64,000 bases of DNA. Source: Rathayibacter sp. VKM Ac-2879 (GTDB lineage: Bacteria > Actinomycetota > Actinomycetes > Actinomycetales > Microbacteriaceae). Below are positions 12,764 through 21,693 of this stretch, piece after piece. Each line of letters starts with the position of its first letter. The first letter of the stretch is position 1. The notes under the pieces were generated by a model. The model ran no database searches and was not told the origin of the DNA. It worked only from the letters and a program-made list of their open reading frames with translations. Position numbers and translations under genes: made by a program. The stretch lies in contig NZ_JADKSO010000003.1 in NCBI RefSeq assembly GCF_015351245.1, positions 186,001-250,000 on the forward strand. The letters are read 5' to 3'.

Positions 12764-13582
12764 ATGAGCGTTCCCCTCCTCCCCCTCAACGACGGCCGCG
12801 CGATCCCGCAGATCGGGCTCGGCGTCTACAAGATCGGTGATGCCGAGGCGTCGCGCGTGGTCGCCTCCGCGATCGAAGCGGGCTACCGCCACGTCGACAC
12901 GGCGACGCTCTACGCCAACGAGCGCGGGGTGGGCGAGGGCATCAGGGCGAGCGGGCTCCCGCGCGAGCAGGTCTTCGTGACGACCAAGGTGTGGAACGAC
13001 GACCACGGCTTCGACGAGACGCTCGCCGCCTTCGACCGCAGCCTCGAACTGCTCGGCACCGACTACGTCGACCTCTACCTCGTGCACTGGCCGATCCCCT
13101 CCCGCGACCGTTACGTCGACACTTACCGGGCTCTCGAGCGCCTGCGACAGGAGGGTCGTGCGCGCTCGATCGGCGTCTCGAACTTCGCCATCGAGCACCT
13201 CGAGCGCCTCCTCGACGAGACCGGAGTCGTGCCAGCCGTCAACCAGGTCGAACTGCACCCACGGCTCCCGCAGGACGAGCTGCTCGCCTTCGACTCGGCG
13301 CACGGGATCGTGACGCAGGCATGGTCGCCGCTGGCACGCGGGCGCCTCCTCGACGATCCGGTGCTCGCAGGTCTCGCCGCCGCGCACGGCGTCTCGCCCG
13401 CGCAGGTCGTGCTGCGTTGGCACGTGCAACGAGGGGTCGGCGTCATCCCGAAGTCGGCCGACCCGGGGCGGATCCGGCAGAACCTCGACGTGTTCGGGTT
13501 CGAGCTCGACGCCGACGAGATGGCGGCTCTCGCCGGACTCGCCACCGGCGAGCGCACGGGCCGCGACCCGCGATTCGATTGA
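12764..13582 (+). CDS. aldo/keto reductase
   Basis: About 272 residues with the full AKR signature set: IGLGVYKI near the start, GYRHVDTATLYANERGVGEGI with the catalytic Asp and Tyr, the Lys in TTKVWN, DYVDLYLVHWP with the catalytic His, IGVSNF, and IPKSADPGRIRQNLDVF for NADPH binding. It resembles the 2,5-diketo-D-gluconate reductase subgroup; the substrate is not predictable. ATG 12764 is taken as start (family-like beginning; GACCAT box 7 nt upstream); ATG 12755 and GTG 12734 are in-frame alternatives. The next gene begins 8 nt after the stop. Confidence 0.9.
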   Translation: MSVPLLPLNDGRAIPQIGLGVYKIGDAEASRVVASAIEAGYRHVDTATLYANERGVGEGIRASGLPREQVFVTTKVWNDDHGFDETLAAFDRSLELLGTDYVDLYLVHWPIPSRDRYVDTYRALERLRQEGRARSIGVSNFAIEHLERLLDETGVVPAVNQVELHPRLPQDELLAFDSAHGIVTQAWSPLARGRLLDDPVLAGLAAAHGVSPAQVVLRWHVQRGVGVIPKSADPGRIRQNLDVFGFELDADEMAALAGLATGERTGRDPRFD

Positions 13583-13590
13583 GGCGCGAG

Positions 13591-14316
13591 GTGACGACGC
13601 GAACGGCGCTCCTCCTGCACGGGCTCGGCGGCGACGGAGGCACCTGGTGGCGCGTCGCGGAGGGGCTGCGTGCGGCGGGGTGGACTGTCGACACTCCCGA
13701 TCTGCGCGGCCACGGAGAACGGGGCACCAGGGGAGGCTCCTCCCGGCACGACGACTACGCCGACGACGTGCTCGCCCTCAGTCCTTCCGAAGGCCCGTGG
13801 GACCTCGTGGTCGGCCACTCCCTCGGCGGGGCGATCGCCGTGCGTGCCGCGGCACGGGACGCGGAGTGGGCGCGACGGCTCGCGCTGCTCGACCCGGTCC
13901 TGCGCCTCGAGCCGCACGAGCGCGCCGACGTCAGGGCGGGCGAGCTCGCCGCCTTCGACACGACACCCGAGGAGCTCGCGCGCGAGACTCCGCAGTGGAG
14001 CGAGCGCGACCGCGCCGAGAAGCTGCGGGCACTTCGCGCGGCAGACCGCGCCTCCGTCGCCGCCACGATCGACGACAACGACCCGTGGGACCTGCTGACC
14101 GACGTGCCCGCGCTTCGGCTGCCCGTGCTGGTGCTCGGAGGCGATCCCGAGGTGTTCACCTTCTTTCCGCCGGCCCTCGCCGCCCGGGTCCTGCACGCGA
14201 ACCCGCGGGTGCGTTACGCCTCCGTGCAGGGCGCCGGCCACAGCCCTCATCGCGAGCGGCCGGAGGCGACCCTCGCGATGCTCCGCGAGTGGGCCGAGAG
14301 CGCGGCCACGGCCTGA
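13591..14316 (+). CDS. alpha/beta hydrolase
   Basis: 241 residues. LLLHGLGGDGGTWW gives the oxyanion-hole region, VVGHSLGGAIAV holds the nucleophile Ser (GHSLG), VLVLGGDPE carries a candidate acid, and GAGHSPHRERP the catalytic His. Typical of small cytosolic esterase-like hydrolases; the substrate is unknown. GTG 13591 with GCGCGAG just upstream is taken as start because it lies 8 nt after the aldo/keto reductase stop, suggesting coupling with that gene. The frame is open further upstream but that part is a shadow of the reductase gene. Confidence 0.87.
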   Translation: MTTRTALLLHGLGGDGGTWWRVAEGLRAAGWTVDTPDLRGHGERGTRGGSSRHDDYADDVLALSPSEGPWDLVVGHSLGGAIAVRAAARDAEWARRLALLDPVLRLEPHERADVRAGELAAFDTTPEELARETPQWSERDRAEKLRALRAADRASVAATIDDNDPWDLLTDVPALRLPVLVLGGDPEVFTFFPPALAARVLHANPRVRYASVQGAGHSPHRERPEATLAMLREWAESAATA

Positions 14317-14416
14317 ACGATCCGTGCCCTCGATGCGAAAGGCCGCCCACGGCACCCCGTGTTTCGGTCCCGTGAAATCTCGGCACAGGGGGTGGGGCAC
14401 CTCCCGTTTCTGTGAA

Positions 14417-14422
14417 TAGCCT
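14417..14422 (+). promoter_or_regulatory. candidate -10 box for the M28 peptidase gene
   Basis: TAGCCT lies about 90 bp before GTG 14511, giving a normal leader with GGGAG at 14500-14504. No clear -35 element is seen. Confidence 0.3.
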
Positions 14423-14510
14423 CGCAGAGAACGCGTACTCCTCCCAGCTTCGCGGAGGCGGCGCACCGGGTCGCCGCAGTGGCGCCCGTTCTCGAGAAAA
14501 GGGAGCCCCC

Positions 14511-16268
14511 GTGGCGCGAACCACCAGGAACCACCCGAGCAGCACACGCCGCCGCAGAACGCTCATCGGCGCGAGCGGAATGATCGGCGCCGGCGCCATG
14601 ATCGCCGGCGTCGCCTTCGCGCCGTCGGCGAGCGCCGTCGAGCCCGTCGACTTCGCGGCAGCCGTCACGGTCGACGGCATCATGACCCATCTGGAGGCGT
14701 TCCAGGCGATCGCCGACGCGAACGACGGCAACCGGGCGATCGGCACGGACGGTTACGAGCAGAGCGGCGAGTACGTCGAGGCCGTGCTGAAGGCCGCCGG
14801 CTACACGACCGAGCGACAGGACTTCACGACCGCGACCCAGACGATCGACGCGTTCTCGCTCGAGACGGCTCCCGCGGTGACGGGCGTACCGATGGAGTTC
14901 ACACCGTCGACCCCGGCCGGCGGCGTGAGCGCCGAGCTCGTGACCCCCGTCGACCCGCTCGGCTGCGACGCCGACGCGTGGGCCGGCGTCGACGCGACGG
15001 GGCTCATCGCGCTGGTCAGTCGCGGGGCGTGCAGCTTCCTCGAGAAGTCGACTGCCGCCGGCGCGGCAGGCGCCGCCGCGATCCTCATCTACGACAACGT
15101 CGCGAGCGACGCGCTCAACGGCACCTATGGCGGGCCCGACGACTCCGCGATCCCGGGCGCGGGCCTCACCCAGGCCGAAGGCCAGTCGCTCCTCGCCGCC
15201 CTGCCGACGACGGCCGCTCTGACGATCGAGCAGACCACCTCCGAGGTCGAGACGTTCAACATCCTCACCGAGACTCCGGGTGGCGACCACGACAACGTGG
15301 TCATGCTCGGCGCCCACCTCGACGGCGTGCCCGAGGGCCCGGGCATCAACGACAACGGCTCCGGGTCGGCGACACTCCTCGAGACCGCCGTACAACTCGC
15401 GGAGGCGGGCCCGACCACCAACGCGGTCCGGTTCGCCTGGTGGGGCGCCGAAGAGGTGGGCCTCGTCGGCTCGTACACCTACGTCGATTCCCTCTCGGAG
15501 GAGGAGGCGGCGAAGATCGCGACGTACATGAACTTCGACATGATCGCCTCGCCCAACTATGTGATCTCGGTCTACGACGCGAACGAGTCGAGCTTCGAGG
15601 CTCCGGTCACGGTGCCCGCGGGCTCGATCGCCACGGAGAAGGCGTTCACCGACTACTTCGACTCGATCGGTCAGCCCTGGATCGACACGGCCTTCGACGG
15701 CCGTAGCGACTACGACGGCTTCATCTCGGTCGGCATTCCCGCCTCCGGAGTCTTCACGGGGGCCGACGACGTGAAGACCGAGGAGGAGGTCGCCCTCTTC
15801 GGCGGCACCGCGGGCATCCCGCAGGACCCGAACTACCACACGGCCGCCGATGACCTGTCGAACGTGAACAAGGAGGCTCTCGGCATCACCTCGAAGGCGA
15901 TCGCGTTCGTGACGGCCTCCTTCGCGAACGACACCTCGACCATCGACGCCGAGAAAGATCCGTCGACGCCCACGCCGACTCCGACCGCGACGCCGGAGCC
16001 GACCACCACGCCCACAGCGGAGCCGACCGCGACTCCGACCGCAGAGCCCACGGCGACTCCGACCGCGGAGCCCACCGCCGCGCCGACGGCGCAGCCCGCC
16101 CCGAGCAGTACCCCGACCGCGGTCGCGGGACACTCGGGGACGCGCCCGCCGCTCGCCACGACAGGCGCGGACGCGGCGCTGCCGCTCGGGATCGGCGGCC
16201 TGCTGATCGCAGCCGGTCTCGGCGGTCTCGTGCTCGCCCTGCGACGCCCTCGGGCCGAGCGCGGCTGA
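14511..16268 (+). CDS. secreted M28-family metallopeptidase with LAXTG-type anchor
   Basis: 585 residues. An Arg-rich N-terminus and signal peptide end PSASAVEP. A PA-type insert contains SRGACSFLEKSTAAGAAGA and LIYDN. The M28 zinc ligands are visible in order: His of MLGAHLD, Asp of INDNGSGS, Glu-Glu of WWGAEEVG, Asp of NFDMIASP and His of YHTAADDLSN. The family removes N-terminal residues from peptides. A Thr-Pro-rich spacer (AEPTATPT repeats) leads to LATTG, a hydrophobic helix and RRPRAERG, a sortase E-type (LAXTG) cell-wall sorting signal. It is therefore probably wall-anchored. GTG 14511 has GGGAG 6 nt upstream. A terminator follows. Confidence 0.88.
   Translation: MARTTRNHPSSTRRRRTLIGASGMIGAGAMIAGVAFAPSASAVEPVDFAAAVTVDGIMTHLEAFQAIADANDGNRAIGTDGYEQSGEYVEAVLKAAGYTTERQDFTTATQTIDAFSLETAPAVTGVPMEFTPSTPAGGVSAELVTPVDPLGCDADAWAGVDATGLIALVSRGACSFLEKSTAAGAAGAAAILIYDNVASDALNGTYGGPDDSAIPGAGLTQAEGQSLLAALPTTAALTIEQTTSEVETFNILTETPGGDHDNVVMLGAHLDGVPEGPGINDNGSGSATLLETAVQLAEAGPTTNAVRFAWWGAEEVGLVGSYTYVDSLSEEEAAKIATYMNFDMIASPNYVISVYDANESSFEAPVTVPAGSIATEKAFTDYFDSIGQPWIDTAFDGRSDYDGFISVGIPASGVFTGADDVKTEEEVALFGGTAGIPQDPNYHTAADDLSNVNKEALGITSKAIAFVTASFANDTSTIDAEKDPSTPTPTPTATPEPTTTPTAEPTATPTAEPTATPTAEPTAAPTAQPAPSSTPTAVAGHSGTRPPLATTGADAALPLGIGGLLIAAGLGGLVLALRRPRAERG
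16018..16094 (+). repeat. 24-bp coding repeats in the wall-spanning linker
   Basis: About three degenerate 24-bp units encode AEPTATPT repeats in the M28 peptidase just before its sorting signal. The length of such a spacer can change by slippage. Confidence 0.6.
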
Positions 16269-16280
16269 CCCCGCCCCCTG

Positions 16281-16322
16281 GGAGCCGCCCGACGTCGCCT
16301 CGCGCGACGGCCGGGCGGCTCC
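16281..16322 (+). terminator. terminator hairpin after the M28 gene
   Basis: GGAGCCGCCCG (16281-16291) pairs with CGGGCGGCTCC (16312-16322), 11 bp perfect, with further pairing (GTCGC/GCGAC) inside the loop. It starts 12 bp after the stop codon. Confidence 0.7.
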
Positions 16323-16434
16323 GTCGTCTCGCCCCTCACCGTCGAAGCCGGTGTGCGCGACGAGCCGGAGGGAGCGATGCCTTTCACGATGTCACGGGCT
16401 TCCCGCCGCTCCCGAGACGGTGTTCACTGAGCCC

Positions 16435-17331
16435 ATGCGAGCGATCTGGAAAGGCGCGATCACCTTCGGCCTGGTCAACGTGCCGGTGAAGATCTACAGC
16501 GCGACCGAGGATCACGACATCACCCTGCATCAGGTCCACGACACGGACGGCGGGCGGATCCGCTACCAGCGCCGGTGCGAGGTCTGCGGCGAGGTCGTGT
16601 CGTTCGACCACATCGACAAGGCCTACGACGACGGCGAGCGCACCGTCGTGCTGTCGAAGGCGGAGCTCACGGCGCTCCCCGAGGAGCGCGACCGTGAGAT
16701 CGATGTGGTGCAGTTCGTGCCGAGCGAGCAGGTCGATCCGATCATGTTCGACCGCGCCTACATCCTCGAGCCCGACTCCCCCTCCCCCAAGGCCTACGTG
16801 CTGCTGCGGCGGACGCTCGAGCAGACCGATCGCACGGCGATCGTCGAGTTCGCGCTGCGGCAGAAGACCCGGCTGGCCGCGCTTCGGGTGCGCGGCCAGC
16901 TGCTGATGCTGCAGACCCTCCTCTGGGCCGACGAGGTGCGCGAGGTCGAGTTCCCCTCGCTCGGGGGGACGACCCGGATCGCAGCGCGCGAGCTCGAGAT
17001 GTCGGCGCACCTCGTCGACTCCTACTCTGAGGACTTCGACGCGACCAAGTTCCATGACGCCTATCAGGAGGAGCTGCGCACGCTCATCGACGCGAAGCTC
17101 GAGCAGGGCGACGCGCTCGACACGGCGGCGACCTTCGGCGAGGCCCCCGAGGAGGAGGGCGGCGGCGAGGTGCTCGACCTCATGGAGGCGCTCAAGCGCT
17201 CGGTCGAGCGCAGTCGCGAGGCGAAGGCGGCCTCTGCGAGGGGCGCGGGCACGACCGACACCGCACCGACGACGACCGAGAAGACGGCCGCTCCCCGCAC
17301 GTCCGCTGCGACGAAGAAGGCGGTGTCCTGA
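16435..17331 (+). CDS. ku: Ku protein (non-homologous end joining)
   Basis: 298 residues, the standard bacterial Ku length. It begins MRAIWKGAITFGLVNVPVK, the family hallmark. CEVCGEVV, FVPSEQVDPIMFDRAY, YVLLRRTLEQ and the central LRVRGQLLMLQTLLWADEVR are all typical. Bacterial Ku forms a homodimeric ring on DNA ends and recruits LigD. The tail after residue 250 is low-complexity Ala/Thr/Lys, as in many actinobacterial Ku proteins. No ligD is in the window. ATG 16435 has a TTCACT box 6 nt upstream (possible leaderless); upstream codons are not family-like. Confidence 0.95.
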   Translation: MRAIWKGAITFGLVNVPVKIYSATEDHDITLHQVHDTDGGRIRYQRRCEVCGEVVSFDHIDKAYDDGERTVVLSKAELTALPEERDREIDVVQFVPSEQVDPIMFDRAYILEPDSPSPKAYVLLRRTLEQTDRTAIVEFALRQKTRLAALRVRGQLLMLQTLLWADEVREVEFPSLGGTTRIAARELEMSAHLVDSYSEDFDATKFHDAYQEELRTLIDAKLEQGDALDTAATFGEAPEEEGGGEVLDLMEALKRSVERSREAKAASARGAGTTDTAPTTTEKTAAPRTSAATKKAVS

Positions 17332-17340
17332 TCCGGCGAG

Positions 17341-17772
17341 TCAGTCGACGTCGTCGAGATCGACGGCGGCCGCGGTGACGAGCGCGAGCAGCGCCTCCGC
17401 GTAGGCGTTCTCCGCCGACTCGGCCTCGAACGACCTGGCAGAGTCTCGGAGCTCGATCTCGACCGCGAAAAGCACCTCCTCCGCGGTGACGATCCGGTGG
17501 AGGGAACGGAAGGCTCCGCGCAGCAGCTCGCGCAACTGGTCCTCCCTGGGGAGCCAGAGCGAGTCGTCCAGGGCGACCGAGTCGAGCGCCCACTCCGTCG
17601 TGCCGTTGAAGCCGAGCACGGTGCCGCTCGGGTACTCGTGTGCCTCGATCGTCATATCGCTGACGGTGAAGACCTCGCCGTCGAGGCGTTCGACACAGAA
17701 GCGGTCGCCGCTCGACGGCGTCCAGCGCACGCCCGCCGTGCGCAGGGCGCGGGCCAGCTCGGAGGAGATCAT
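17341..17772 (-). CDS. conserved actinobacterial protein of unknown function
   Basis: 143 residues, soluble and acidic. It contains TPSSGDRFCVERLDGEVFTVSDMT, TVLGFNGTTEWALDSVAL and WLPREDQLRELL. Proteins with this pattern are widespread in actinobacteria and are sometimes labelled pilus assembly protein, but no ATPase or receiver motif supports that here, so no function is assigned. ATG 17772 has GGAG-like sequence upstream. It converges on ku, stop to stop, with a 9-bp gap. Confidence 0.7.
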   Translation of the reverse strand: MISSELARALRTAGVRWTPSSGDRFCVERLDGEVFTVSDMTIEAHEYPSGTVLGFNGTTEWALDSVALDDSLWLPREDQLRELLRGAFRSLHRIVTAEEVLFAVEIELRDSARSFEAESAENAYAEALLALVTAAAVDLDDVD

Positions 17773-17906
17773 CGCCCGAGTCTGCCCCTGCTTCCCGGAT
17801 ATCGCCCGCGGACCGCTCGCGGTTCTCCGTTGCCCGTTTCCCGGGACGGGTGGCCCCGGTTTAATGGACCGGGTTGCGTAATCTGAAGGAGTCGGGGGAC
17901 GCGGAG

Positions 17907-18293
17907 ATGACGCCGCAGGAGTGTCGCGAGACGAGCGTCGATCTGGTGGTCGCGACTCGGGAGCTGCTCGAGTGCCGAGAGGCCAGGGCCGCCGAGGTCT
18001 TCTCCACGAACGGTGCGGGATCGGCCATCGCCTTCGATCTCTGGGCGCCACCCGACGACGAACGAGCAGCCGCCTGCCTCCGCGTGGCCCGCTACTGGAC
18101 GTCGCTCGGCCTGACGGTCGATGTCTTCGGAGGACCATCGCGGCCCTGCGTGCGCGGAACGGGTGACACGATCCTCCGGGCGATCTTCGACACCGGCTCC
18201 CTGGCCGATCTGTACGCGCTCTCGGTCACCGTCCGCTGCCCGGGCGGAGGCACGGCCCCTCGGCTCGACGACGGTGCCCTCCTCGGCGAGTGA
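17907..18293 (+). CDS. hypothetical protein
   Basis: 128 residues, acidic, with no clear signal peptide or membrane segment. The pattern SAIAFDLWAPPDDERAAACL, then GLTVDVFGGPSRPCVRGTG, then FDTGSLADLYALSVTVRCPGG resembles a loosely conserved actinobacterial family often seen as lipoproteins, but no lipobox Cys is present near the N-terminus. Two Cys (in PSRPC and VRCPG) could form a disulfide if exported. Start ATG 17907 is uncertain: TTG 17874 is in frame, and AAGGAG at 17886-17891 is poorly placed for either. TAATCT at 17879-17884 is a possible -10. Confidence 0.5.
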   Translation: MTPQECRETSVDLVVATRELLECREARAAEVFSTNGAGSAIAFDLWAPPDDERAAACLRVARYWTSLGLTVDVFGGPSRPCVRGTGDTILRAIFDTGSLADLYALSVTVRCPGGGTAPRLDDGALLGE

Positions 18294-18344
18294 GATCCCG
18301 CGCCACTCCTCGCGACGGAGGCGGCCCCGATGTCGGTGGATGAG

Positions 18345-18398
18345 TTTACGTTCATGAAACGTCCGGTTCACGGCCCGGGCACCCGCGGTGCTTAGCGT
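18345..18398 (+). promoter_or_regulatory. promoter region of the secreted nuclease gene
   Basis: The 185-bp gap before the nuclease gene holds TAGCGT (18393-18398) as candidate -10, about 80 bp upstream of the ATG. Upstream is a small dyad, ACGTT-CATGA-AACGT at 18348-18362, centred on the palindrome TTCATGAA, followed by GGTTCAC at 18366-18372. The dyad could be an operator. No coding sequence is seen in the gap. Confidence 0.35.
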
Positions 18399-18478
18399 GG
18401 CAATGCGTACCCCACATCCGGGGCGCGCGAGCCCCGTAGCGCTGATCCGCTGACCGCAGCGGTGACCGAGAGGACCCC

Positions 18479-21400
18479 ATGCCCGACGCCCCCGCCCTCT
18501 CCCGGCACCGTTCCTGGCGACGTCTCGGCCTCGCCGCGCTCGCCGGTCTGGCCGTCACGGCCGGCCCGCTCGTCGCCGTCCCTGCCTCAGCCTCTCCCGC
18601 CGGAGACGAGCTGGTGATCAGCGAGGTCTTCGCGCGCGGAGGCTCGGCAGGCGCGACGTACCGCAACCGCTACGTCGAGCTGTACAACCCCACGGGAGGC
18701 GCCGTCGCCCTCGCCGGGCTCTCGCTCCAGTACCGCTCGGCGACAGGAACGGCCAACCCGTCCACGACCGTCGCGCTCACCGGATCGGTCCCGGCCGGCG
18801 GGCACTTCCTGATCGCTGGAGCGAGCAACGGCGCGAACGGCGCCGCGCTTCCCTCACCCGACCAGACCGCCAACGGACTCAACCTCGCCGCGGCCGGAGG
18901 CACCCTCTTCCTCGTCGAGGGAACGGCGACCCTCGTCGCCCCGCCGACCGGCGCGGCCCAGCAGCCCGCCTCGGTGATCGACCTCGTCGGCTACGGCAGC
19001 TCCGCCACCTTCGAGGCCAGCGCCGCGCCGGCGCCAACGCTGACGCAGTCGATCGCACGCGTCGACTCCGCCACGGGCGACACCGACGTCAACTCGGCCG
19101 ATTTCGCGGTCGGCGAGATGACGCCGCAGTCCTCGGGCGCGGGATCCGGCCCGACGCCCACTCCGACTCCGACGGCGCCTCCCACTCCGACGCCCACTCC
19201 GACCGCGCCGCCGACGACCGCGCCCACGGTCTCGATCGCCGAGATCCAGGGCACCGGCGACGCCTCCCCGCTCGCCGGGCAGACCGTCACCACCACGGGA
19301 GTCGTCACCGCGCGCTACCCCTCCGGCGGCTACAACGGATACGTCATCCAGACCGCGGGCAGCGGAGGCGGCGGGGCGCGCACGGCCTCCGACGCCCTCT
19401 TCGTCTACTCCTCCGCCACCGTCGGCTCCGTCGCGATCGGCGACTCCGTGCGCGTCACGGGGGCCGTCAGCGAGTTCAACGGCCTCACCGAGCTGACTCC
19501 CACCTCGGCCGCGGCCGTCGTGCGGCTCGACGCTCCTGCCACGGCGCCGACGCCATCGGCCGTGCCTCTTCCGCGCACCGCCTCCGAGCGAGAGGCGCTC
19601 GAGAGCATGCTGATCGCGCCCACCGGCGCCTTCACGGTCACCGACACCTTCGACCTCAACAGCTTCGGATCGATCGGTCTGGCGTCCGGCGACTCGCCCC
19701 TGCTCACGCCCACCGAGGTCGCCCGCCCGGGCTCGAGCGAGGCCGCGGCCATCGTCGCCGACAACGCCGCACGCGCGATCACCCTCGACGACGGGGCATC
19801 GATCAACTTCCTCGGCTCGACGGCCAACAAGGCGATCCCGCTGCCCTACCTGACCCCCACTGCCCCCATTCGCGTGGGAGCCCCCGTGACCTTCACCCGC
19901 CCCGTCGTCCTCGACTACCGCAACGGCGGTTGGGCCTTCCAGCCCACCACCCCGTTGACCGCGGAGAACGCCTCCTCGGTGCAGCCCGCGACCTTCGCCA
20001 ACACACGCGAGGCGAGGCCGGCGGCGGTCGGCGGCGACCTGTCGATCGCCTCCTTCAACGTCCTCAACTACTTCCCGACGACAGGCGACTCGATCCCGGG
20101 CTGCACCTTCTACACCGATCGCGACGGCGACCCCGTGACCGTCAACGGCGGCTGCGACGCCCGTGGGGCGGCGAACGCCGACGACCTCGAGCGCCAGCAG
20201 GCCAAGATCGTCACGGCCATCAACGGGTTGGGCGCGGGAGTCGTCTCGCTTGAAGAGATCGAGAACTCGGCGAAGTTCGGCAAACCACGCGACGAGGCCC
20301 TCGCCACTCTCACGGCCGCCCTCAACAGCGCCCTCGGCTCCGAGCAGTGGGCGTATGTGCCCTCGCCCTCCGCTCTCCCCGCCCTCGCCGACGAGGACGT
20401 CATCCGCACCGCCTTCCTCTACCGCACGGCGCTCGTCGAGCCCGTCGGGGAGTCGACCATCCTGAACGACACGGTGGCGTTCTCGAACGCGCGCAAGCCG
20501 CTCGCGCAAGAGTTCCGCCTGATCGGCGACCCCTCGAGCGAGTTCGTCGCGATCGTGAACCACTTCAAGTCGAAGGGCTCGGGGACGGGGGCTGACGCCG
20601 ACCAGGGCGACGGGCAGGGCGCCTCGAACGCCTCGCGCGTCAAGCAGGCGACCGCGCTCGTGGACTTCGCCGACCGCCTTCAGCACGAGAAGGACACCGA
20701 CCTCGTCTACCTCCTCGGCGACTTCAACTCCTACTCGGCGGAGGATCCGGTGATGGTCATCACGAACGCCGGCTACATCGACCAGGGCGCGAAAGACGGC
20801 AAGTACTCCTACGCCTTCGACGGCGCGGTCGGCTCGCTCGACCACGTCTTCGCTTCCCGGGCCGCCGACGCGACCGTCACGGGCGTCGACACGTGGAACA
20901 TCAACAGTGGGGAGTCGGTGGCCCTCGAGTACAGCCGCTACGACTACAACGCGACGATCTTCTACGACACCTCGGCCTACCGCTCTAGCGACCACGACCC
21001 GGTGGTCGTCGGCCTCGACCTGCCCGAGGACGCGGTGGAGGTCAGCGCGCTCGCCACGTACGGCGCTGCACAGACGGTCGAGACCGGGGCGGCGATCGCC
21101 TCGCGCGGAGTCGAGGCGCGTGCCTCCGACGGCTCGCTCGTGGCCGGCGCCGAGGTGACCTTCACGATCGACGGTCCGGCGAGCTTCGCCTCCGGAAGCA
21201 CCTCGGCCACAGGAGTGACCAACGCGGCCGGCGTGGCCGTCGCGCCGACGATGACCGCCGGCGGCTCAGCCGGGTCGGTACGCGTCACCGCGACGGCCGG
21301 GAACGCCTCGGCGGTCCTTCCCGCGATCACCGTCGTCGTGCGCTCGGCGACGATCGACGTGTCCGCCGCCGCGAGCACCGGAGTCGTGGGCGGCACGGTC

Positions 21401-21631
21401 ACCGTCACGGTCACCGCGACGAACAACGGCAGCGCTCCCGTGCAGCTCACGGTCTCGACCCGCTACGGCGCGAAGAGGTTCGCCTCGGTCGCCCCGGGAG
21501 CGAGCGTCAGCTACACCGCCAAGTCCTACCTCTCCTCCATCCCCGCAGGGACTGCAACGGTCGTGGCGGTCGCTGCCGACGGCTCTCAGCGGACAGTGAC
21601 GGCGCCCTACTCCGCCCGGAAGGCGAGCTGA
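18479..21631 (+). CDS. ExeM/NucH-family secreted endonuclease
   Basis: 1050 residues. A signal peptide ends VPASASPAG. A lamin-tail domain follows (about 40-150: LVISEVFARGGSAG, RYVELYNPT), then a TPTPTPTAPP linker, an OB-like DNA-binding domain (about 250-480) and the endonuclease/exonuclease/phosphatase domain (about 515-845) with SIASFNVLNYFPTTGD, VSLEEIEN, IVNHFKSKGSG, LLGDFNSY and SSDHDPVVVGL. These carry the Asn, Glu, Asp and His residues of the metal-dependent active site. Two C-terminal Ig-like/Big domains follow (about 850-1050), with no sorting signal. An extracellular DNase acting on environmental or matrix DNA is inferred. Its stop overlaps the in-frame upstream start (ATG 21631) of the next gene. 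Confidence 0.92.
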   Translation: MPDAPALSRHRSWRRLGLAALAGLAVTAGPLVAVPASASPAGDELVISEVFARGGSAGATYRNRYVELYNPTGGAVALAGLSLQYRSATGTANPSTTVALTGSVPAGGHFLIAGASNGANGAALPSPDQTANGLNLAAAGGTLFLVEGTATLVAPPTGAAQQPASVIDLVGYGSSATFEASAAPAPTLTQSIARVDSATGDTDVNSADFAVGEMTPQSSGAGSGPTPTPTPTAPPTPTPTPTAPPTTAPTVSIAEIQGTGDASPLAGQTVTTTGVVTARYPSGGYNGYVIQTAGSGGGGARTASDALFVYSSATVGSVAIGDSVRVTGAVSEFNGLTELTPTSAAAVVRLDAPATAPTPSAVPLPRTASEREALESMLIAPTGAFTVTDTFDLNSFGSIGLASGDSPLLTPTEVARPGSSEAAAIVADNAARAITLDDGASINFLGSTANKAIPLPYLTPTAPIRVGAPVTFTRPVVLDYRNGGWAFQPTTPLTAENASSVQPATFANTREARPAAVGGDLSIASFNVLNYFPTTGDSIPGCTFYTDRDGDPVTVNGGCDARGAANADDLERQQAKIVTAINGLGAGVVSLEEIENSAKFGKPRDEALATLTAALNSALGSEQWAYVPSPSALPALADEDVIRTAFLYRTALVEPVGESTILNDTVAFSNARKPLAQEFRLIGDPSSEFVAIVNHFKSKGSGTGADADQGDGQGASNASRVKQATALVDFADRLQHEKDTDLVYLLGDFNSYSAEDPVMVITNAGYIDQGAKDGKYSYAFDGAVGSLDHVFASRAADATVTGVDTWNINSGESVALEYSRYDYNATIFYDTSAYRSSDHDPVVVGLDLPEDAVEVSALATYGAAQTVETGAAIASRGVEARASDGSLVAGAEVTFTIDGPASFASGSTSATGVTNAAGVAVAPTMTAGGSAGSVRVTATAGNASAVLPAITVVVRSATIDVSAAASTGVVGGTVTVTVTATNNGSAPVQLTVSTRYGAKRFASVAPGASVSYTAKSYLSSIPAGTATVVAVAADGSQRTVTAPYSARKAS

Positions 21632-21693
21632 TGCCCGCCTCCGACAGCACGTCCGCCTCCCGACCCGCCACGACTCGACACCTGGAGCCTCCC

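Noticed and set aside
17341-17772. Pilus assembly protein CpaE
   Set aside because: Similar proteins carry this label, but there is no Walker A, MinD-like or receiver motif, and the gene is 33 kb from the tad locus.
18345-18372. PhoP (PHO) box before the secreted nuclease
   Set aside because: Two GTTCA-like words are present but 16 bp apart, not in the 11-bp direct-repeat register expected of PHO boxes.
18854-20995. 713-codon minus-strand open frame opposite the nuclease
   Set aside because: Val/Gly/Arg/Asp-rich shadow with no start signal; the + strand has complete nuclease domains.
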